A stretch of 64,000 bases of DNA from Plasmodium coatneyi (lineage: Eukaryota > Apicomplexa > Aconoidasida > Haemosporida > Plasmodiidae): the NCBI RefSeq assembly GCF_001680005.1, contig NC_033566.1, positions 1,054,001 to 1,118,000 of the forward strand, read 5' to 3'. The translations under genes and the position numbers were made by a program. The notes below the pieces were generated by a model. It saw only the letters and a program-made list of their open reading frames with translations. It had not been told where the DNA came from and made no database searches. Numbering within the stretch: the stretch's first letter is position 1; every line of letters starts with the position of its first letter. Of the stretch, positions 22,130 to 33,874 are shown one piece after another.

Positions 22130-23402
22130 TTAAATAGCCCTGTTCTGGAGCACTTTGTACTTTTTGGATGATTTTAAGGCAGGGTCGCGGAGCAGCTGGA
22201 CGCCATGCAGGTAATACTGCTTATCTTTTATGGTGAGGATAAATACGGTTTTGTTTTTTAGCAGTATTAGGACCTTATTCTTGGGGGTTACAATTTTGAA
22301 TGCCTAAGGGGTGAAACGCGCATATGTGTATGGTCTGCATAAATCTACACATATGCATAAGGGGAGGTGGCATAACCCTTTGTTTTACTGCGCTCATGCC
22401 TGCGGAGGCATAACCACTCAGGGAAACAATGTAAGTAAAGGATGATGACAAGAATTCATCGAGGGGTAATCCCCCCTCCTCTTCTCCTTAACACATTACT
22501 GTTACGCTCATTTCGCGTCATTACATTTTGCGTTTCCAGGATGATTATCCCTTTGATCCCAATATATGACGCACAACGAGATTTGTGTATTTCAATTTCC
22601 GCTCCGTTCAATTCCATGTCATTAATTGTGTCTTGGGGCAATTCTTGTGTGTTTGTCAAACCGAGTAATTCGTCCACGTAAATATTCCACATGTGGTTTA
22701 GCTTCCTTGCATGATCATACGTCGTTGTATTCTCCGTTGTAACTTTATAATTTGTGTACTCATTCGATGAGAGGCCCACTTTATGTTGCTTCTGTTTAGA
22801 GCTTCTGTTTGAATTCGAATTGTCTGTATATGTATTTTTTAAGCTGTTCGTGATGAATATTTTACTGGACGGATTAACGTAGTTCCTCTGAAGGGGGAGG
22901 TGGGATGAAAGGTGTGATGAGATGGTGTAAATATGGAGGGAGTATGGGCATATTGTCACACGGGCATACGTGGATGCCTTCCATCGCGTTTATCATCTTT
23001 TACCATATCCATTTCGCCATTGTCCACGTACAAGGCTCTTCCCGGTTTCCTGTGTAAAAACGGATGACCTTGATCTGTTGATCTATTACTGGCATGGTTT
23101 CTTTTGCTGTTACTCAGTTGGGTGTTGCTAGCATTGCGCTTAATATTGAGTTGCAATATATCCTGGTTTGCATTTGAATTTGTGTTCAAATGGGGAAGGT
23201 TCTGAGATTTATTACGAGTCGATGCGGACGGCACATTTTTATTCGCCTTCTCATTTTGCTGAGTTAACTTCTTGGAATGGTTATTATTTGACTCATTTCC
23301 ACTTACCCGATTTGCATTCTTATTCAACAAAATATAATTAGCATTACTATTGTCCTTCGTCTTCCTTCTTTTGGAATTTCCTCTTGATGTGTCTTCTTCC
23401 AT
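22130..23402 (-). CDS. RNase P/MRP protein subunit p29 (Rpp29/POP4 family), three exons
   Basis: Exon 1 is 23402-23004, exon 2 22887-22525 and exon 3 22303-22130, all joined in phase 0. Introns carry GTAAAA...CAG and GTAATG...TAG ends. The product has 311 residues. The first ~190 are polar, Asn/Lys-rich and unlike any domain. Residues about 194-311 match the Rpp29 Sm-like barrel: ELNGAEIEIHKSRC, then YIGIKGIIILETQN at the end of exon 2, continuing as AFKIVTPKNKVLIL and YYLHGVQLLRDP in exon 3. Continuity of the domain across the second intron is the main support for that splice. Rpp29 binds the RNA of RNase P (5' maturation of tRNA) and RNase MRP in the nucleus/nucleolus. The gene is divergent from acetyl-CoA synthetase across a 2.25 kb spacer. 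The long disordered N-terminus is typical of Plasmodium. Confidence 0.82.
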
Positions 23403-25656
23403 GGTTCATTCAGCTAGCTATTATTCGCTTTTTAATGGAACTTGGAAGCGTTAACCTGTTAAGCGTACGTTATGGATTTACTTTCCCTTTACACGAAATG
23501 TCTCAATGTAGGGGGAAAATTCAGTTATCATATTTTTTCTCCCTATGTTGTGTTCCACTGTTGTGTAAAGTAACCTGTGTGGAACTGTGAAAAACACGCT
23601 TATGTTTCTTCTTTTTTGCTCTCCCTTTTCATGTCCTTTTTTTTTTGGTAACATCAGAGAGAGGCGTCACCAAAATGAGTCGTTAAAAAATGGAAGGTTG
23701 CAGAAATGGGAATTACACTAATATATTTTTTTTCATTTCTCCGCTTAGCAATATAAAGGCATATGCGAAAATCCTTAAATGCGGTTCAACAAAATGAGTA
23801 ATCACCAAGTGGCGCGGTTAACATAACCTCGAAGCAGTTATTAATAAAAATGCAGGTGATGCGTAAAAAGAGTGGGGAGTATTTTAAAGCTGTAAGTGGT
23901 GTCTTACGTGCAACAACTCAACGAGTGAGGGAAATTTACACACAAAATAATTTTTTGACGACACTCACACGTCGGTAGTGGTCATATAAACCAGCGTCGA
24001 TGTAAATGCATATGCTCGTAGATATGCACACATGGAGACATACAATGTAATACCCATAGGGGAAGGGCATAAGGTATAGATGCGTTATCAAACTTAGTTA
24101 CTCATTTTGAGAAGTCCCTACGCAGATATGCCACAGGTGTCATACGGTATTACCCATACACGGTTGCGAAAAAAATGGGTTACACTTGTTCCCACATTTT
24201 ATGGCTCAATCGGGGGCAAGATGAGCACATTGGTATGTGCCCTTTTTACATTCAGCAACAGTGACCCATCCTTTTCATTGTAATGCCAGCAAAGCAAATG
24301 TACTGTTATATAACACATGCGTGGGAGTCAACAGGATTGTCAACAAACAGTTACGCGTCACATACCGGTGTTAAGCATGTGCCTACAAAGATACATACAG
24401 TGAGTCATGTATCGTCCCTGTGTGTTCCTTTTGCATTTTAAAATGTACACGCTGACTTTTTTTTTTTTATTCCAAAAGGGCAGAGGAAAATTATGTTTTT
24501 ACATGCCTGAGTTGTATACCATAGGGCATACAAAACAAAAATTAAAATTGTGAAAAGTTGCGAACAGTTATGCAGCAGAATAAACACAATTGGAAAATTA
24601 AAAACAACGGACGGTAAAAACAAAAAAAAAAAAAAAAAATTGCGACGAGGAAGAAGGGACTACTTGGAAATTTTCCCTTAAGTGTAACAATCACAATCCA
24701 ATTGTCGTTTATGCCGTCCTTCCGATGTTCTTAGAGTAACATGAGCGCGCATTGGAAAGGCTCTTCCTTTGGGGGTAGGGCCAAAGGAAATCCATTAAAT
24801 GTAATTTCCTAACCGGAGGTGATGAAAAATAGGCCAACTGTTAAGTTTACATGTGGTGAACGTATATGTATACATATGAACAATTCATTCCTGAAGTCGC
24901 TTTTTTTTGTGCCAGCTTAAGTTACCCTTACGCGGGGTGACATGTGGCTCATGTAAGAGCGGCATATATATGGCGTATTCGAAGGCCAGCATAATTTATT
25001 TGACTTTTACTTATTTCCGGTTCACTTCCTGTGCCCCCCTTATTGCAAATCACTTTTTGTTCATTTTGTGATGAAAAAAATATGTCCCTCCGGAAATTTA
25101 CGCATCACGCGCGCGGGGGAAACTTATTTTAGCTCATTGGCAAATGCGGTATGTACATATTATATACGTTGTACTTGAAGTACGCCCATGGGACTCTGCG
25201 CGGAGGTTAGTATAATAAGCATATAAAAAGCTGTACATGCGCTACATGGATATGTATATAAATCTCTGAATTTTCAGATTAAAAAATTTTCCCATTTACC
25301 CATTTCATATTTTAAATTTAATTGTTTGTACAATTCACCATTTTGTAATTTTTTTTCATTGAAATTTTTATGCTTCATGCAGTTTAAAGCGGAAAAAAAA
25401 AAAAAAAAAAAAAAGGATGTTGAGAGGGGGGGATATACCCACTAATAATATGCCTGCTTGCTTAGGTAAGCGCATGTAGCCTGCATACCCCCACAATATG
25501 AGTATATACCCCCTTGCACATGTGAAGGGGTTATGCGTGTAGAATATAACCGTAACAGTCAAGCGCGGTATGCGCACGTATGCAAATAAAGCACATGTGT
25601 ATGTTGCAAACCTTTAACGGGTTAAAAAAAAGAAAAAGCATCCCCCGTGAAGAATA
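23403..25656. promoter_or_regulatory. Divergent 2.25 kb intergenic region
   Basis: This lies between the Rpp29 start (-) and the acetyl-CoA synthetase start (+), so it should contain both promoters and 5' UTRs. Long homopolymer runs (A-run near 24619-24640, T-run near 24459, A-run near 25394-25414) are visible, as is usual upstream of Plasmodium genes. No motif can be assigned by eye and no convincing coding frame was found. Confidence 0.5.
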
Positions 25657-28554
25657 ATGAATAAGCAACAAAGCAATGGAAACATGATCAAAATGGATTC
25701 AGGACAATTGAACGTTATCGATATAGATCAAAATATTTTCCTCAGCAAAAACTCTTTCCCAGTAAACGAATTTTACAGCCAAAATGATAATAAGACGGGC
25801 ACAAATGCAAACATAAAAGATGTAAGCACATATAAAGAGATGTACGAAGAAAGTATTAACAACCCAGAGTTATTCTGGGGAAACATAGCAAAGAGTAGTG
25901 TAAGGTGGTCTAAATTATTCACCAAAGTATACAGTGGAAATTTTAAAAAAGGGAACATTAACTGGTTTGTTAATGGCAAAATTAATGCATGTGATAATTG
26001 TGTAGATAGATGGGTGGAAAAACATCCAAACAAGACTGCAATAATATGGGAAAAAGATACACCAAATGATTTTAAAAAAATAAGTTATCAAAAATTGTTA
26101 GAAAGGACATGCAAAATTGCTAATTTGTTAAAAATGCATGGAGTGAAGAAGCAAGATGTGGTCACCATTTATTTACCCATGATCCCAGAAATTGTGTATA
26201 CCATGCTAGCATGTGCTAGAATAGGTGCAATTCACAACGTCGTCTTTGCTGGGTATTCAGCGGGCAGTTTGTGTGACCGCATATTGGACTCCAAATCTAG
26301 TATATTAATTACAAGCGATTTTGGCATGAGGGGAGGAAAGTTAACTAAGCTCAAGCAAATTGCGGATGCGGCTATGGGAATGTGTGGTGACGCCATCAAA
26401 GTCTGTATCGTTTTTAAAAACAAAACGAAGATAAGTGACGCGAATAGAGCATACCTGGAAAGCACATCGCAAAGTAAGTTATACCACTCTACCAGCGTCG
26501 ATTTGAAAGGTGCTGATAATTTTTTGGCACAGGGTACAACCCACGTGATAAATAGCAAGCAAAATGGAATCAACAAAAATGAGCACGAACAGATGAACAA
26601 CAACCATTGTGACAGTGCCTCCCTTTATGCGTGCCCACGGGGGGAGGGTGATTGCACCAATCACGGTAATCACAATAATTACGATAGTCGCAATAATTAT
26701 GATAATCATGATAACCATGGTGGCCACCCCCTCTGTAACGGGATGGAGACCGGCAACCACTGCAATGCCCCCCTTGGGGAGAGCACCAATAGCGATGGCA
26801 CTAAAGCCAAAGGGATACACACCCTCCATAAAAAAATCTGCAAAAATAGCAGCCTAACGAAGAACCCCACTTCTGATAAAACAGACAATAGTAACCAAAT
26901 TGCCAATGGGCACAACAAATGCAATCGCGAGGGAGAGCAGCCCACTAACAACATGGGAGACGGGAGCAGCCACTCCTTGGGGAAGAAGTCATGTGATTAT
27001 ATCAACTCCGTGACGGGTAAATCCTTCGTGGAAGCATCAAAGGAGAGTATAACATTTGATTCGAAAAGTTACCGCAGTAGTGATTACCAGAAGAGCAATT
27101 TTGACGAGAATATATGCACGTTAAAAGAAGGTCGAGATGTTGACGGTTCCGCGTTAATAAAAAACATGAGAGCCTATTGTCCAATAGAATATGTAGACAG
27201 TGAAGACTTCCTATGTTTATTGTACACCTCCGGTTCGACTGGGAAACCCAAAGGTGTAGCGCATACAACAGCAGGGTATTTGCTATATGCCTACGCAACC
27301 TGTAAGTATATATTTGATGTAAAATCAGATGATATTTTTGGATGCGTTGCAGACATTGGGTGGGTAACTGGCCATACGTATGTTTTATATGGTCCCCTAC
27401 TGAACGGAATAACCACCATCTTGTTTTCTTCCATTCCGACGTACCCAGATTGTGGTAGATATTGGAGTTTAATAGAAACGCATAAAGTCACACAGTTCTA
27501 CACCGCACCTACAGCACTTAGAGCGTTAATGAAACATGGGGATTCATACGTTGAAAAATATGACCTGTCGTCATGTCGAATTTTAGGGAGTGTAGGTGAA
27601 CCAATAAACCCAGAAACATGGAGATGGTATTACAACATTGTTGGGAAAAAAAAATGTGTAATTGTGGATACCTATTGGCAAACAGAAACGGGAGGAATTG
27701 TCATTGCTCCGATACCCAATTTATTTAAAATGAAACCTGGGTGTGCTACTCTTCCATTTTTTGGTGTCCAATTAGAAATTCTAGATTCTAAAACGTTGGA
27801 ACCTTTGAATGGTCCTAATGTTTGTGGATTATTATGTATCAAGAGTCCATGGCCAGGCATGCTCAGAACTGTGTATGGGAATCATAGCAGGTTAGTAAAA
27901 ACATATTTTTCTTCCTGTCCCAATTATTATTTTACGGGAGATGGTGCGTACAGAGACGAAGATGGATACTACTGGATTTCCGGTAGAATTGATGATACTT
28001 TAAATGTGTCTGGTCATCGTTTAGGAGCTGCAGAAATTGAGCATGCCTTGGTGCAACACTCATGCATTGCGGAGGCAGCCGTTGTTTCGTTCCGTCATGT
28101 CGTGAAGGGGGAAGGTATTCTCTGCTTCGTTGTTAAAAAGGTGTGTGTGTCTAAAAAATGGGGAGAGCTGGAGGGGTTACAAGCGAGAGAAACACCTAAC
28201 CAATGCGTTGATCGCAATGGAAATACAAAAAATCCGAATAACCATTTACCATCGACTTCCAAGGTGGCAGAAGTCGACACCATGCATGTGACCTTAACAG
28301 ATGAAAAAATTATAGAAGAATTAAAATTAAACGTTAGACGAGCCATAGGTCCCATCGCCACCCCGGATCTCATTTGTATAGTGCCTGATTTGCCTAAAAC
28401 AAGAAGTGGAAAAATCATTAGGAGAATACTAAGATGTATAGCAAACGAGATAAACGATTTTGGCGATATTACCACCGTTGCGAATTATGAAGTTATCGAC
28501 ATTATTGTTAACAAGTTTAGGGAGTCCAAGTTGAAGTTCTTGTCAGGGACGTAA
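25657..28554 (+). CDS. ACS: Acetyl-CoA synthetase, AMP-forming
   Basis: A single-exon 965-residue member of the ANL adenylating superfamily. It makes acetyl-CoA from acetate, ATP and CoA through an acetyl-AMP intermediate; in Plasmodium this supplies nuclear/cytosolic acetyl-CoA, for example for histone acetylation. Motifs in order: ATP-binding loop YTSGSTGKPKG at residues 523-533, DTYWQTETGG at 671-680, YFTGDGAYRDEDGYYW followed by GRIDDTLNVSGHRLG from 776, and PKTRSGKIIRRI with Lys919 as the A10 lysine (site of regulatory acetylation in bacterial homologues). An Asn/His/Gly-rich insertion at about residues 288-504 breaks the N-terminal domain before the ATP loop, explaining the length above the usual ~650. 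A second polar insert lies near residues 840-865. The start follows an A-rich leader. It is the last conserved gene before the kir island. Confidence 0.95.
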   Translation: MNKQQSNGNMIKMDSGQLNVIDIDQNIFLSKNSFPVNEFYSQNDNKTGTNANIKDVSTYKEMYEESINNPELFWGNIAKSSVRWSKLFTKVYSGNFKKGNINWFVNGKINACDNCVDRWVEKHPNKTAIIWEKDTPNDFKKISYQKLLERTCKIANLLKMHGVKKQDVVTIYLPMIPEIVYTMLACARIGAIHNVVFAGYSAGSLCDRILDSKSSILITSDFGMRGGKLTKLKQIADAAMGMCGDAIKVCIVFKNKTKISDANRAYLESTSQSKLYHSTSVDLKGADNFLAQGTTHVINSKQNGINKNEHEQMNNNHCDSASLYACPRGEGDCTNHGNHNNYDSRNNYDNHDNHGGHPLCNGMETGNHCNAPLGESTNSDGTKAKGIHTLHKKICKNSSLTKNPTSDKTDNSNQIANGHNKCNREGEQPTNNMGDGSSHSLGKKSCDYINSVTGKSFVEASKESITFDSKSYRSSDYQKSNFDENICTLKEGRDVDGSALIKNMRAYCPIEYVDSEDFLCLLYTSGSTGKPKGVAHTTAGYLLYAYATCKYIFDVKSDDIFGCVADIGWVTGHTYVLYGPLLNGITTILFSSIPTYPDCGRYWSLIETHKVTQFYTAPTALRALMKHGDSYVEKYDLSSCRILGSVGEPINPETWRWYYNIVGKKKCVIVDTYWQTETGGIVIAPIPNLFKMKPGCATLPFFGVQLEILDSKTLEPLNGPNVCGLLCIKSPWPGMLRTVYGNHSRLVKTYFSSCPNYYFTGDGAYRDEDGYYWISGRIDDTLNVSGHRLGAAEIEHALVQHSCIAEAAVVSFRHVVKGEGILCFVVKKVCVSKKWGELEGLQARETPNQCVDRNGNTKNPNNHLPSTSKVAEVDTMHVTLTDEKIIEELKLNVRRAIGPIATPDLICIVPDLPKTRSGKIIRRILRCIANEINDFGDITTVANYEVIDIIVNKFRESKLKFLSGT

Positions 28555-29461
28555 CATACGGTTCATATCGCCTGGAGTATTTTGCGTATGATTTTTTTTT
28601 TTTTTTTTTTTTTTTCTCATCTGGGGAAAGAGCTCTTATCACGTTATCCTCTGTATGTACATATATACGCGGTACATTCGGAGCAGCTCAAAAAGGTTGT
28701 AACCTGTACGCAGGCTGCTGTGACACGTATTCGAGGGCGTATTTACAAGGTTGAGTAAAGACCCCGCGGATACTTCTACGTGGTATTGTATAGCACAGTA
28801 CAGTACCATTGTTTAATTTGTTTGCTCTCACCCGATGAGCGGTGCGTTCCTATGCATGTATGGATGTGTGTACATCTCAAACCATGCACAACCTCCGCGA
28901 GCAGTGTTCCCGCACGGGAGCCTACCAATTTGTCTCTACGCTGAGAGATATTGTAACATCGCCAAGGAGGCAGCAAAACAGATGGGTTATAATCATACTG
29001 TTACTTTTTCGCAACGATTTTACCCTCTCCTTTTTAAGTGCTGCATGCATGATCTGATTATCTTTTTTTTGAACAAATTTCACATTTGTCGATTTTATAA
29101 AGACTAAAAAGTGTGAGTAGATTGATTCTACGTCTTTTTTATTTTTCCTTGGGAAATTTCATATGAATTATAATAGTACCATTTTGTGTGAAATGCTCTG
29201 TCCCAGTTAAGCGGCCTTTTAAAAAAATGGACTAGGCATCGTCATATTTATGTGTGCAAACTGGAGTTAAGAAAGCCAACGGACATTTCTACGGTGATTA
29301 TATACACGGTGAATATGTCACTTCCCACAAAGTGGGGTTACCACTGACATGAATTGAATGCACACATGCATAACATTTCTTCCATCATACAGTAAAAATA
29401 TATAGGGAAACATACCTATCTTCTTATAACATACTTATTTTCACTACTTACATTTCTGTAG
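28555..29461. other. Spacer between acetyl-CoA synthetase and the first kir fragment
   Basis: AT-rich DNA with a T-run at 28591-28615 shortly after the acetyl-CoA synthetase stop, consistent with its 3' UTR. A kir first exon was looked for here. ATG at 29315 (MSLPT) is the nearest candidate, but its possible donors give the wrong phase for the exon at 29462. No other gene is supported. Confidence 0.5.
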
Positions 29462-30295
29462 GAGCAAGACCCTTTACATTGGTTACCGTCAATAACAGCA
29501 TACAGTAAACTCAACAAACCCGGGAATCTTTGTGAGCATGATAATGGTAATTTTCCTGAAGATATAGGGAACTTCTCGAATACATATACTAATTTCACAG
29601 GTTATGATGACATGCTGAAGAACGTCTGGTGTTACGCACCTAAAATGAAAAAGCAGCAATCACTACCCACTAATGATACCCCCTGTTATTTCTTTTATCA
29701 TTGGTTGGGGGACATATTATATGAGGGTGTCGCTATAAAGCAACAGTTCGAGAGCGCCCTAAGTTTTATTTGTCAATTAATACAAGATGCGTATAAGGAA
29801 AAACAATGTACACTTTTTTGCCCTGACAACATCCCTTGGGACACTTTCAATGCAATGAAAATCATATATGAATTGCTCTATAACTATGACATCATATATA
29901 GTCGTACACGGAATTATAGAGCCGAATGTAATGAAAAATATAGCACTTACCTCAAGGAAATTAAGGCAGCATATGAAGCTGTGTGTGCACATTGTACGAA
30001 AAACAATAGTGATTATTATTGTACCTCATTTTGGACAGAACAAAATAAGAAAGACTTTCTGGCGAAACTGCTAAAATTACAATGTGACTCAGACACTAAA
30101 CTACAAATAGAAAAAGAAGCAAATGACGCACATTCCAAAAAAATATCAAAACTAACAGCAGAGAACCAGCGTGAAGCAAACGAAACTGTTCGTTCCACTA
30201 CCACCACGTCTTCCATCTCTTCCATCATTGGCACTTTAGCAAGCATAGGTGCCCCGTTCTTATTATATAAAGTAAGTAATAATAGTACCAAATAA
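29462..30295 (+). pseudogene. kir-1: pir/KIR ectodomain exon without first or tail exon
   Basis: An open exon begins after the acceptor at 29460-29461 (TTTCTGTAG) with EQDPLHWLPSITAYSKLNKP. It carries pir hallmarks: several spaced Cys, CYFFYHWLGD, and a C-terminal hydrophobic segment SIIGTLASIGAPFLLYK. That segment ends at 30271 exactly at a GTAAGT donor, as in the intact copies here. If unspliced, the frame ends at 30293-30295 just after VSNNSTK. No tail exon follows: within a few dozen bases the DNA turns into a C-rich subtelomere-like array. No in-phase first exon was found upstream. The ectodomain is free of stops, so the damage looks recent or the gene is expressed unspliced. pir proteins are multigene variant proteins exported to or beyond the infected red cell surface; function unproven here. 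Confidence 0.7.
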
Positions 30296-30885
30296 AAAAA
30301 AAAGGACTAAATTAATAACAGTATAACTAATATACACTCCTCAAACCTTCCATCTCCTAACAACCTTCCTTCCATCTAACAACCTTCCTTCCAACTACCA
30401 TCACCCTAACAACCCACCTACCACCCCATCACCTAACAACCCATCTACCACCTAACAACCCACCAACCAACAACTCTAACAACCTTCCTTTCCACCTACC
30501 ACCACCCTAACAACCTTCCTTTCCATCTACCACCACCCTAACAACCTTCCTTTCCACCAACCACCACCCTAACAACCTTCCTTTCCACCAAGCACCACCC
30601 TAACAACCTTCCTTTCCACCAAGCACCACCCTAACAACCTTCCTTTCCACCAACCACCACCCCTAACAACCCACCTACCACGACCATAACACAACCTTCC
30701 TTCCTTTCCTTCCTCCTTAGACCATCCTTTCCTTCCCTGCTTCCTCCTTAGAGACCTTTCCTTTTTCCTCCTTAGACCCTCCTTCCCTTCCTTCCTCCTT
30801 CCATAGACTCCCTTTCCTCCCTAAACCCCTTCATTCCTTATACCCCCCTTTCTCCTCAGAATATCCTACATGGATCACTTTCCTT
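30296..30885 (+). repeat. C-rich subtelomere-like array
   Basis: Degenerate tandem repeats of about 31 bp run from about 30345 to 30690, with the core AACAACCTTCCTTTCCACC and a variable CCACCACCCT part. They are followed by TTCCTCCTTAGA-type units to about 30860. The reverse complement of the same vocabulary (GGTGG, TTGTTAGG, CTAAGGAGGAAGG) occurs at 35.5-36.0 and 54.7-55.0 kb. The array starts almost at the stop of kir-1 and leads directly into a telomere-like tract. Confidence 0.85.
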
Positions 30886-31010
30886 TAACTTAAACCTAAA
30901 CCCTAAACCCTGAACCCAAAGCCCTGAACCATAAAAAATAAACCCTGATCCCTAAACTCTGAGACCTAAACCCTTAGCCATAAAATCCTAAACCCTGAAC
31001 GCTAAACTAG
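30886..31010 (+). repeat. Interstitial telomere-like tract (C-strand)
   Basis: Repeated CCCTAAA and CCCTGAA units (for example AAACCCTAAACCCTGAACCC), increasingly degenerate to the right. They match the C-strand of the GGGTT(T/C)A telomere repeat of Plasmodium. The position, internal to a chromosome and next to kir genes, fits the intrachromosomal telomeric sequences described for P. knowlesi. Confidence 0.85.
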
Positions 31011-31694
31011 AATATATATAAATTAAAGGGAATAAATTTTTCCCTGAAAACGTTGATTTATGTTAAAGGACGAAAAGAGGGCGCATTAATACGTGGAAAG
31101 TATTGTGTATACTGAAAAAAAGAGAGGAAGGATCTCTAGTAACATAATACATATTCTTGGTATAGGGGACTTAGTTATGTAATGTATTTATCATAGAGGA
31201 AGAAAAAGGTTAGTACACGAATATGTAAAGTATAATGTGTATTAAAAAGAGAGAGTGATGTAGTTCAAATAGTACATAATGTATATTTTTGTGTATGAAG
31301 GAATAATTCGTAGTGTACCTATGAGAAGAAAGAGGAAGAATTGGAAAATGAAGAATAAAGGGAGTTATTATTAGCGACTATAGTTGGAAGAGGGTGTACT
31401 ATAAAATACTACTACGAGCACACATAGGTGCTTCCTTTTTTCTAGATATAATTAATTTAACTTTTGGTACATTATATATTGTTCATATATTCCCTGTGTA
31501 TATGCCTTCCTTATCACATATTCATATAAGTGTGCACATTTAGCAGGAATAGGTACTCCTTACATATATGAACTGCACTATATATATATGTTAACAATAT
31601 TTTAATAACAAGTCCTTCTTTTAATAATAACATAATTGATCATAAATTCATATAATACACATATTAACATTCTTATTAAAAGTGGAAATCATAT

Positions 31695-31728
<34 letters not shown>

Positions 31729-32009
31729 CATATATATGTGTATGTGTATGTGTATATATAGTGTATATTATCGTATTCCTTTGAAAGAAAGTTAAAAGGA
31801 TTACACATGTTTATTAAGAAAGGAAGGAGGGAAGAGTAGTGAAAAAATTTTGATATATATATACATACCTTCCAAATGGTGAGCCCCACTTGGAATATAT
31901 AAAGTGAAAAATTGTTAACATATTTATTTATATTCCCTTCATGAATAAATAAGGGAGGAGACCTTAATAGAAATTTTGTTCTATGTACAAAGGAATGTAT
32001 ACATAAACA
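31011..32009. other. AT-rich spacer upstream of kir-2
   Basis: Very AT-rich DNA with a TA dinucleotide run at about 31694-31727. It should hold the promoter of kir-2, whose ATG is at 32010. An open frame on the minus strand (31689-32240) is a composition artefact. No other structure was recognised. Confidence 0.5.
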
Positions 32010-33874
32010 ATGAGTCCAGGGGTAAGAAACAACACTGAAGGGCTTGCTGTTCACCCCTTCCTTCCTTTCTTCCTTCCTTCTCCCAACATGGACACTTATA
32101 TATATGATGTATATATAATAATTTGTGCATAGTGTAGTAAATAATAATATGGAAGGAATGTACACATATAGAAAACACCCATTTTTTACACATGTTCCAT
32201 TCTCTTTGTCAATTATACTTTTAGCAGGGTCAAGCTCCATTTAAAATACCTTCAAAAGAAATATACAATGAATTCGATAGGGGAATAAAAGGTTGTAAAT
32301 CTGGGACAGCACTGCAGAAACGTAATAAACTGCAGCAGGAGGTGGAAAAATCATCATGGTCATACCCGGTGGTTCAACATTTAACCAGTAAAATTGCACA
32401 GAATTACTGTTATGCATGTAACGGGGGATGGAAGTCGGATGATCCTTTGTCCGATGATGACCGATGTTATTTTTTTTACTACTGGTTAGGAGATAAATTA
32501 GGAGGCTCTATCTCAATGTTTATGGGGAATGTTTATAACGCGCTGAGGGGTTCCATGTCCGGATGTAAGTGCGATAATTTATATCCTAAAATTATCAAAA
32601 ACAGATTCGACCAGGCTAAAGCGTTGTTCGACTATTATTATGACTATAGAAGAATGGAAAGCAGCGACAGCGATGAGCTTGCTACATATTGCATCAGTCC
32701 AGAATACAAGAAGCCCTTGCAAAACGCCCAAGAAATATATAGAACATTAAGTGAAAATTGCCCAAGAACTGCCAATGATACATATTGTGACAAATTTAAA
32801 GAGGAAAAAGAGAAGGAAAGGGGGAGGGGGGAATTTAAGGAACCGAAAGAACTGAAGTGCACTGCACCCCACAAACCAGCAAGACCAACATCATCATTCC
32901 AGGCAATAATTGAAGATACCTTGGGTAGTGAGATTGAACTGAGTGCATCTTCAGGATTTGTAGCAGGTAAGTATGTATAGAGTGAAGAAACTATATCATA
33001 AATAAAGTAACTGCATCAGAGGGGAGCGCTACATTAAGTGAAGTTACTGCCTTTACTCCCCACCCTTCTCTTAAATGAAATTACTCCTTAACTCCCGCAC
33101 CCCTCAAGCAGTTACTTTTTACACCCCCTCTCCCTCCTTGAACCTTATTTATTATTCAGGCCAGGGACCTGGTCAAGGACCAGGTCCAGGACCAGGTCCA
33201 GGACAACAACCTCCTCCTCCACCACCACAACAACAGCAGAGTGGGCAGCACGGGGCGCAGCTCCAGCAGCAGCAGCTGCAACAGCAACAACAACAACAAC
33301 AACACCAACAGCAGCAACCTCAACCTCCACAATTACCAGCATCAGGGGGGGAAACTGACATCCCCATCATTCCTTCCGCTGTTGGTGGTGCAGCAGCAAT
33401 AGGATTACCAGCACTTGCTTTCTATCTATATAAAGTAAGTACACTTATCAGAAGAAATATGTATAATAACACCTATTAATATTTGCTGTCTATGTAAAAA
33501 AAGAGTGCATATAATAAATGTAAAAAAAAAAAAAAAATGGAATGTGTAAAAAAAAATGAATGTTTAAAATGTGAGCAGTAATTGTACATATATATATATA
33601 TATATATATTCTGTACACATATTTTAACTCCTTTCTCTTTCTTCTTTTTTCTCAGTATACTTCTATATTCTCCGACTTACGTAACACTTTTGGAGGTGGA
33701 GGGGGAGGAAGGAGCAACAATAAAAGTAGAAGAATAAAAAGATCATTAGTACGCAAGTTAAATATGGAAAATGAAGATGATTCTTCCTCAGCATACAACG
33801 CAACAACAGTAGATTCAGAACCTGACTTAACGGAGGAGGATCCTTCAGAATATTCCGTTCCGTACACTAGATAA
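32010..33874 (+). CDS. kir-2: pir/KIR variant antigen with an extra Pro/Gln-rich exon
   Basis: Four exons: 32010-32021 (MSPG, donor GTAAGA), 32228-32966, 33160-33434 and 33656-33874, which join in frame to 414 residues. Exon 2 begins GQAPFKIPSKEIYNEFDRG and contains CYFFYYWLGDKL plus about a dozen Cys, as in pir ectodomains. Exon 3 is unusual: GPGQGPGPG repeats (DNA unit GGACCAGGTCCA), then a Pro run, then a Gln tract, then the transmembrane segment AVGGAAAIGLPALAFYLYK. In other copies the ectodomain and TM share one exon. Exon 4 is a basic then acidic cytoplasmic tail beginning YTSIFSDLRNTFGGG and ending SEYSVPYTR. There is no signal peptide, as usual for pir. The splice model keeps one frame through four exons. 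Expected role: variant protein on or near the infected red cell surface. Confidence 0.85.

Noticed and set aside
29315..29336. MSLPT... as first exon of kir-1
   Set aside because: Available GT donors (29332, 29337) give the wrong phase for the exon at 29462.
31689..32240. 183-codon minus-strand frame upstream of kir-2
   Set aside because: It runs through a TA repeat and over kir-2 exon 1 and its first intron on the opposite strand; no pir or other motif.
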